Source: Mauremys mutica (taxonomy: Eukaryota > Chordata > Testudines > Geoemydidae). Taken from it: DNA of 64,000 nucleotides. The stretch is taken from the NCBI RefSeq assembly GCF_020497125.1, contig NC_059087.1, forward strand, positions 15,037,925-15,101,924. Direction: 5' to 3'. The notes under the pieces are model-generated. The model ran no database searches. It was given only the letters and a program-made list of their open reading frames with translations, and was not told where the DNA came from. A program made the position numbers and the translations under genes. Below are positions 59,521 through 64,000 of this stretch, one piece after another. Numbering within the stretch: the first letter of the stretch is position 1; each line of letters begins with the position of its first letter.

Positions 59521-60559
59521 CTGGGTTTCCCTAACATGAACTGATGGGAATCAGTTGGCCCAAAGAAATGGAAGGATCTGAAATATTCCAAATTCTCTTC
59601 TAACATTTGCCTGCCGCTGCCTTGCTAATAAATTCATAAGGCTCCTCTGGTTTAAAAACCCAAGAACCCTTTGCACTCCATGTGCTCTAATTAAAAACTG
59701 TGTAAGAGGCCTCTGTGGTTCCTTTCAGGACCTATACAAATGTGAGGCTGGCTTTTGAAAGATGGATAATGATAATGAAATGAAGAGGCCTATTAGGTCA
59801 TAGTCCATTTTGGTGCAAGGACACACGTGCCAATATATTTGACGTTCTTTTCCAGGTGAATATAACCTTCATGTCAGGGTTTTTCTCAGAACAGTAAATG
59901 TCTTTCTTATTGACTCAGAACCTTCTTCCTCTGACTATGCAGTTATATATTGCGCTGCAATGGATCACTTACTGTGATGTAACTGACTTACTGAAGTGAA
60001 CAAAGGGAATGTGTCGCTTTACTAAAAATAAAATGCTTTTTGCTAGCTTCTGGTTTGAGAAAGTGGAACATCTGTATGTTCAGAGCCCCATCGCTGTTGC
60101 TGGAATTAGAAATGGTTTGTCCTCTGTCTTTTGAAATCCAAGGTTTTCTTTCCACTTTCTGGTTTGTAAACTTCCACATCACAATAGTTGTGTTTCTCTT
60201 CTATTGCACTGTAATAACCAGTGAAATTCTTCTGATAAGGATAACAGCACAGCCATAGCACGACTTCAGCACAAGGTTGCCGCCTGGGGATGGAGAAAAA
60301 TCGATGGCCATTATGTCGCCTGTACTGAAATAGGGACAGAATTAACATTTTGGTTCCTCAGAAATGAAACAGTAGAAGCCGCAGGAATATAGAATATTAA
60401 GGATAACATTTAAGAACGGCCTCTGTGGTGGATGGAATAAGAAAGTTCTAGAATCTGGGGGAACATAACCTCCCCACCCAGGGGAGTGGATCTTCCATAA
60501 CTACTTATCGAAAGTAAGTCGTGATTATTTGTTTATGGGCATCATTGTAGCATATAAAG
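59521..60559. other. Unique sequence, no gene seen
   Basis: Open frames of 60-80 codons show no recognisable domain. No repeat was identified. Confidence 0.45.
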
Positions 60560-60611
60560 GTCCTATCTGGGATCAGTCTCTGTTGTGCTAAGTTCTGTAC
60601 AAACACATAAG
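60560..60611 (-). repeat. MIR-type tail scrap cut by a hAT-like element
   Basis: 'gtctctgttgtgctaagttctgtacaaacacataa' is the reversed reptile MIR tail, and it stops where CAGGGC of the next element begins. The expected continuation is not found on the far side. Confidence 0.5.
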
Positions 60612-61000
60612 CAGGGCCCTACCAAATTCGCGGTCCATTTTGCTCAAGTTCACGGTCATATGAATTTTAAAATGGTAAATGTCGTGATTTCATCTATTTA
60701 AATCTGAAATTTCATGGTGTGGTAACTGTAGCGGTCCGGACCCAAAAAGCAGTTGTGGGAGTGGTCACAAGGTTATTGTAGGTGGGGTTGCGTTACTGCT
60801 ACCCTTACTTCTGCGCTGCTGCTGGCGGTGGCGCAGCCTTCAGAGCTGGGCAGCTGGAGAGCGGTGGCTGCTGGCCAGGAGCTCAGCTCTGAAGGCAGAG
60901 CGGTTGCCGGCAGAGCTGGGCCCTCAGTAAGCAGCCACCACTCTCCGGCCACCCAGCTCTGAGGGCAGCAGCACAGAAGGAAGGGTGGCCTGGTATGGTA
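60612..61000. mobile_element. hAT-like element, right end not found
   Basis: It starts CAGGGCCCTACCAAATTCGC, a hAT-style terminus. An AT-rich part follows ('ttttaaaatggtaaatgtcgtgatttc'), then a GC-rich inverted segment (60832-60975) where GAGCTGGGCAGCTGGAGAGC mirrors CTCTCCGGCCACCCAGCTC. No matching GGTAGGGCCCTG end or repeat of the CACATAAG flank was found, so the copy is truncated or rearranged. Confidence 0.55.
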
Positions 61001-64000
61001 TGGAGAACCAGACAGCCACTACCTCCATTGCCCCCATGGTTAAAGTGGGCTGCATAGAAAGTGCCCTTTATAAAGAATAACCAGTGAAATAGTTGGTGAA
61101 TACATGGTTGGAACATGCCATGTGTAGGATGATATTTAAGTGTCACAGTAAATTAAAAAAGAGCTATGTCGTTTTGTTTCTTTAGGAAATATCTGTTGAA
61201 TTTGTGCTATATTTCCCCTGTCTCTTTATGTTCACTCTCACTCTGTTCCTGACCACTGCTACTCAGTGGTCTCATGACTATATCCAGTCCTCAGCTAAAA
61301 AAACAGAACATGCCTATAACACCATTGAAAATCCAGCAGGAGATGACAGCTTGAATTTTCAAAACTGTCTATAGATGCCTCAATTCCCATTAATTTTAGT
61401 GAGCAGTAAGTGTTCAGATCCCTTAAGGCAGGCTCTGAAAAATCTCCAGCCTCCCATGCAAAAAGAGGTTGTGGATTTCATCATCCAAAATGTTCTTCTT
61501 TTCACTGGGTAAGAGGTAGGAGTCCGTTCCCCCTGAAGTGGCTGTTAGTGAGAACATAGAAGAAGGGAGGGGGGCTGGTTGGGAGCTTCCAGCTGGAAAA
61601 GGGAATGATTGAGCAAAAGCAGAATCTCTGCAGGTACATATTTAAAATCTAAAATATTACAGCAAGTTAAAACAACTCTGGCAGCATGTGCAAATTGCTT
61701 GGCAAAAGTGTTAATTTCCTTGTTAAACTTAGGAGTAGAAAGGGGCTTTGATCTCAACAGCCCTTCTGGGAGGCCCTTCTAATTGTTATCAAACTATCCT
61801 ATAGTTTTAAACAGATAAGACGTAATTAGGCAAAGCGTTGTTGCGTTTTTCAAAACAGAGTGCCCTCTCGGTGTTAAACACCTGCGTTTCTGCTCTTTGT
61901 GCTAGAATTACAGATTTGGCACCCTGCCTGTTGCTGTCAATGGCTTCCTGCAAGTCGGAGATGTAATTGTAGCTTTCATTTCACCATCAGCCAGAGCACA
62001 ATAAACAAATGGCCCCCTTTGGATGCGGGAGGAAGTTCTTATCATTGCAGAAATGTGTACAAGTGGCCAGGTAAAAGGGCCTTTCCTGCTCCACTTTGCA
62101 ATGTGAACAAAAATCACATTGGTGATATGAAGCTTTAGTTCCTCTCCTCAATATAAAGAACCTTTTTCACATCAAAAGAAGAGTCTAGTGATTAATAAAG
62201 AATTCCCTTTACTACTTTTAACCTGAGGCTATTGGTGCGGCCAGAGAAGGGGGAGGCAGAGATTAGAAATGCAATATTCTTCCTTCTCACCCATCTGCTT
62301 CAAAAGGGAGAAGGGAAAGCATTAAGGATTTGATTCAACACCTGTTAGGTTACTCAAGGAAGTACAAAGTCTTTACCAGATGATTAAGAAGAAACATATG
62401 GTAAGCAGGCAAGTGGAAACTGTGCCAATTTGTCTGTTTAATCAATCAAACTTGTAACAATCAGTGCTATTGTCCATACCCTTGATAAATAATTGTGTCC
62501 ATGCAATACTCTGTAATGTAATGTAGATCTTTACTAATTGCCTGTCGGAGTGACTAGGATAAAAGAGGCAGTAGCTTCTCCCTTTTATCCTGCTGGTAGT
62601 ACAGCACTCTGTAAAACATGGACATTGGACTGGATAAGAGCAGGATTCATGCCACCTGTAGGGCTTTTCCTTTAGGTCTTCTCAGGCAAATTAGTAAGGG
62701 AATCAGTGGTGGGCGGACCCAGATAGTGTTGAATTCATTTTTCGGGGCATTACTGGAAGAAGTGGTGTGATAGCATCACTGCAGAGGCTCTGAGTTTTTT
62801 TTTGTTTGTTTTTTTTTTGTTTTTTTTCCTAAAGGTATAAGACAAACTTCTAGGAAGCAGGTAAAGCATCTGTCTCTCTATATCTCCATCCTGGCTTTTA
62901 ACACAGACTGCCGTACAATCTTCATTACGTTGGGGGTAAATCTGGAATAATTCCATTAACTTCAGAGGAGTTACTCTGGGTTTATATTGGTGTAACTTGG
63001 CACCATCATTTTGGGTCCAGTTGAAGATCCATCATTTTGGGTCCAATCCTGAAGAGGTACTTTACGTCCACAGCATCCATCGAAGATGCTGATAGTTGTG
63101 GGTATTGGGCATCTTCCAGGATCAAGCCCTGAATATGTATTTAATTTTCAAATACGTATAACTTTATCCTCCGAATAACCCAGATGCATACTTCAGAATC
63201 CTGCCATCAGAGAGCAAGTAAACAATTTAAGGACACTTTCTTTGTATTAATGAGTCATATGAAGGTGGGATATACTAGCGTAAGCAACTTGGCATTGTAT
63301 GCAATGCATCCAATTTCTGGCATTATCTCACAGTATTATACTTCCTGTCACATCTTAATGATTAATTACAGCCTCGCACCATGTGTTACCAGGCAGTATA
63401 CATTTGCTTAACAGTTAACTACTATACACGCACTGCTGGTTTAATCCCTGGTGAGTGTTTCCTGGTGCTAATAGCTCTTAATAATGGGAAATCATGACAG
63501 CTTGTGGCAATTGATTCATTTTTTTTCTTGCACATAGTGAGTTGGATTTTTCCCCATTTTCAACACTCAATTGAGGCCCAAAACACCCCCATATCAATGG
63601 TGCTAGTGAGTTAAAATCGTTGTCAGCATCAGTGAGGTAACTTTGAATTACAGAGAGAAACAGGAGAATGTTATAGTCTTTGAAATTGTTGTCAAGGTCT
63701 GGCTACCAAGACAGGATCTTTCTCAAAGGGGAGGAGTGATTCATGAAACAAACAGGCAGCACCATCAGCTCAAGAAAGCAGAATTTTAGTTCATATATTT
63801 TTGCATCTGTAGCACAAGGTGTTACAGGAAAAAAAACTTGTTTAGACTTGGATTGGCATATATTTCAGCTGGCAGGTCCTTTGCCAACATGATGCTTATC
63901 TGAAACATAAGTTGATCCAGGTCTAAATAAGCCTTTCTGTATTGCCTGACCTTGTTAATTAAACTATTCTTCACTGCAGGAGCTCATAGTGGCAAGTGCC
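61001..64000. other. Unique sequence with a T/TTTG tract, no gene seen
   Basis: A T-rich tract lies at 62797-62828. Repeat words 'ccattaacttcagaggagtt' and 'gtttatattggtgtaactt' at 62950-63000 relate to the repeat at 6951-7050. Open frames of 60-87 codons show no domain. The sequence simply runs off the window end. Confidence 0.45.

Overview
This window looks like non-coding DNA of a vertebrate nuclear genome, most likely a turtle (Testudines, probably Cryptodira). The evidence is AT-rich, CpG-poor sequence full of old dispersed repeats. It includes tRNA-derived SINEs whose 3' tail matches the 3' end of CR1 LINEs (the tortoise Pol III / Cry SINE architecture), MIR-type CORE-SINEs, and several hAT, Harbinger-like and mariner-like non-autonomous DNA transposons of the kind abundant in turtles. 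A crocodilian or bird is less likely but not excluded from sequence alone.

I found no protein-coding exon, rRNA, functional tRNA, CRISPR array or operon that I can support. Every open reading frame is short and lies in low-complexity, palindromic or repeat sequence. The only coding homology I can read is the C-terminal (hATC dimerisation) end of a dead hAT transposase, present twice (about 16.4 kb and 46.5 kb). The window is probably intronic or intergenic.

Layout: 1-6.7 kb, unique sequence with a Cry SINE, a Harbinger-like MITE and a GC-rich foldback hAT MITE with a perfect 8-bp target duplication. 6.7-16 kb, MIRs, a CR1 3' end and a short Penelope-type insertion with an 11-bp duplication. 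16-21 kb, hAT remnants and two Penelope-type fragments carrying hammerhead-ribozyme-like motifs. 21-33.5 kb, mostly unique, with a small hAT MITE, a complete solo LTR (4-bp duplication), a Harbinger-like MITE, and a strikingly palindromic GC-rich element abutting a truncated SINE. 33.5-45 kb, unique stretches, a MIR split by a Harbinger-like MITE, a composite MITE block and a mariner-like MITE. 45-64 kb, a 1.1-kb foldback hAT remnant, an LTR-like promoter fragment, another SINE, and two or three more hAT-type elements.

The most interesting signal is the set of Penelope-type 3' fragments. Two keep a recognisable minimal hammerhead fold. A third copy begins exactly where cleavage by that fold would place the 5' end of the RNA.
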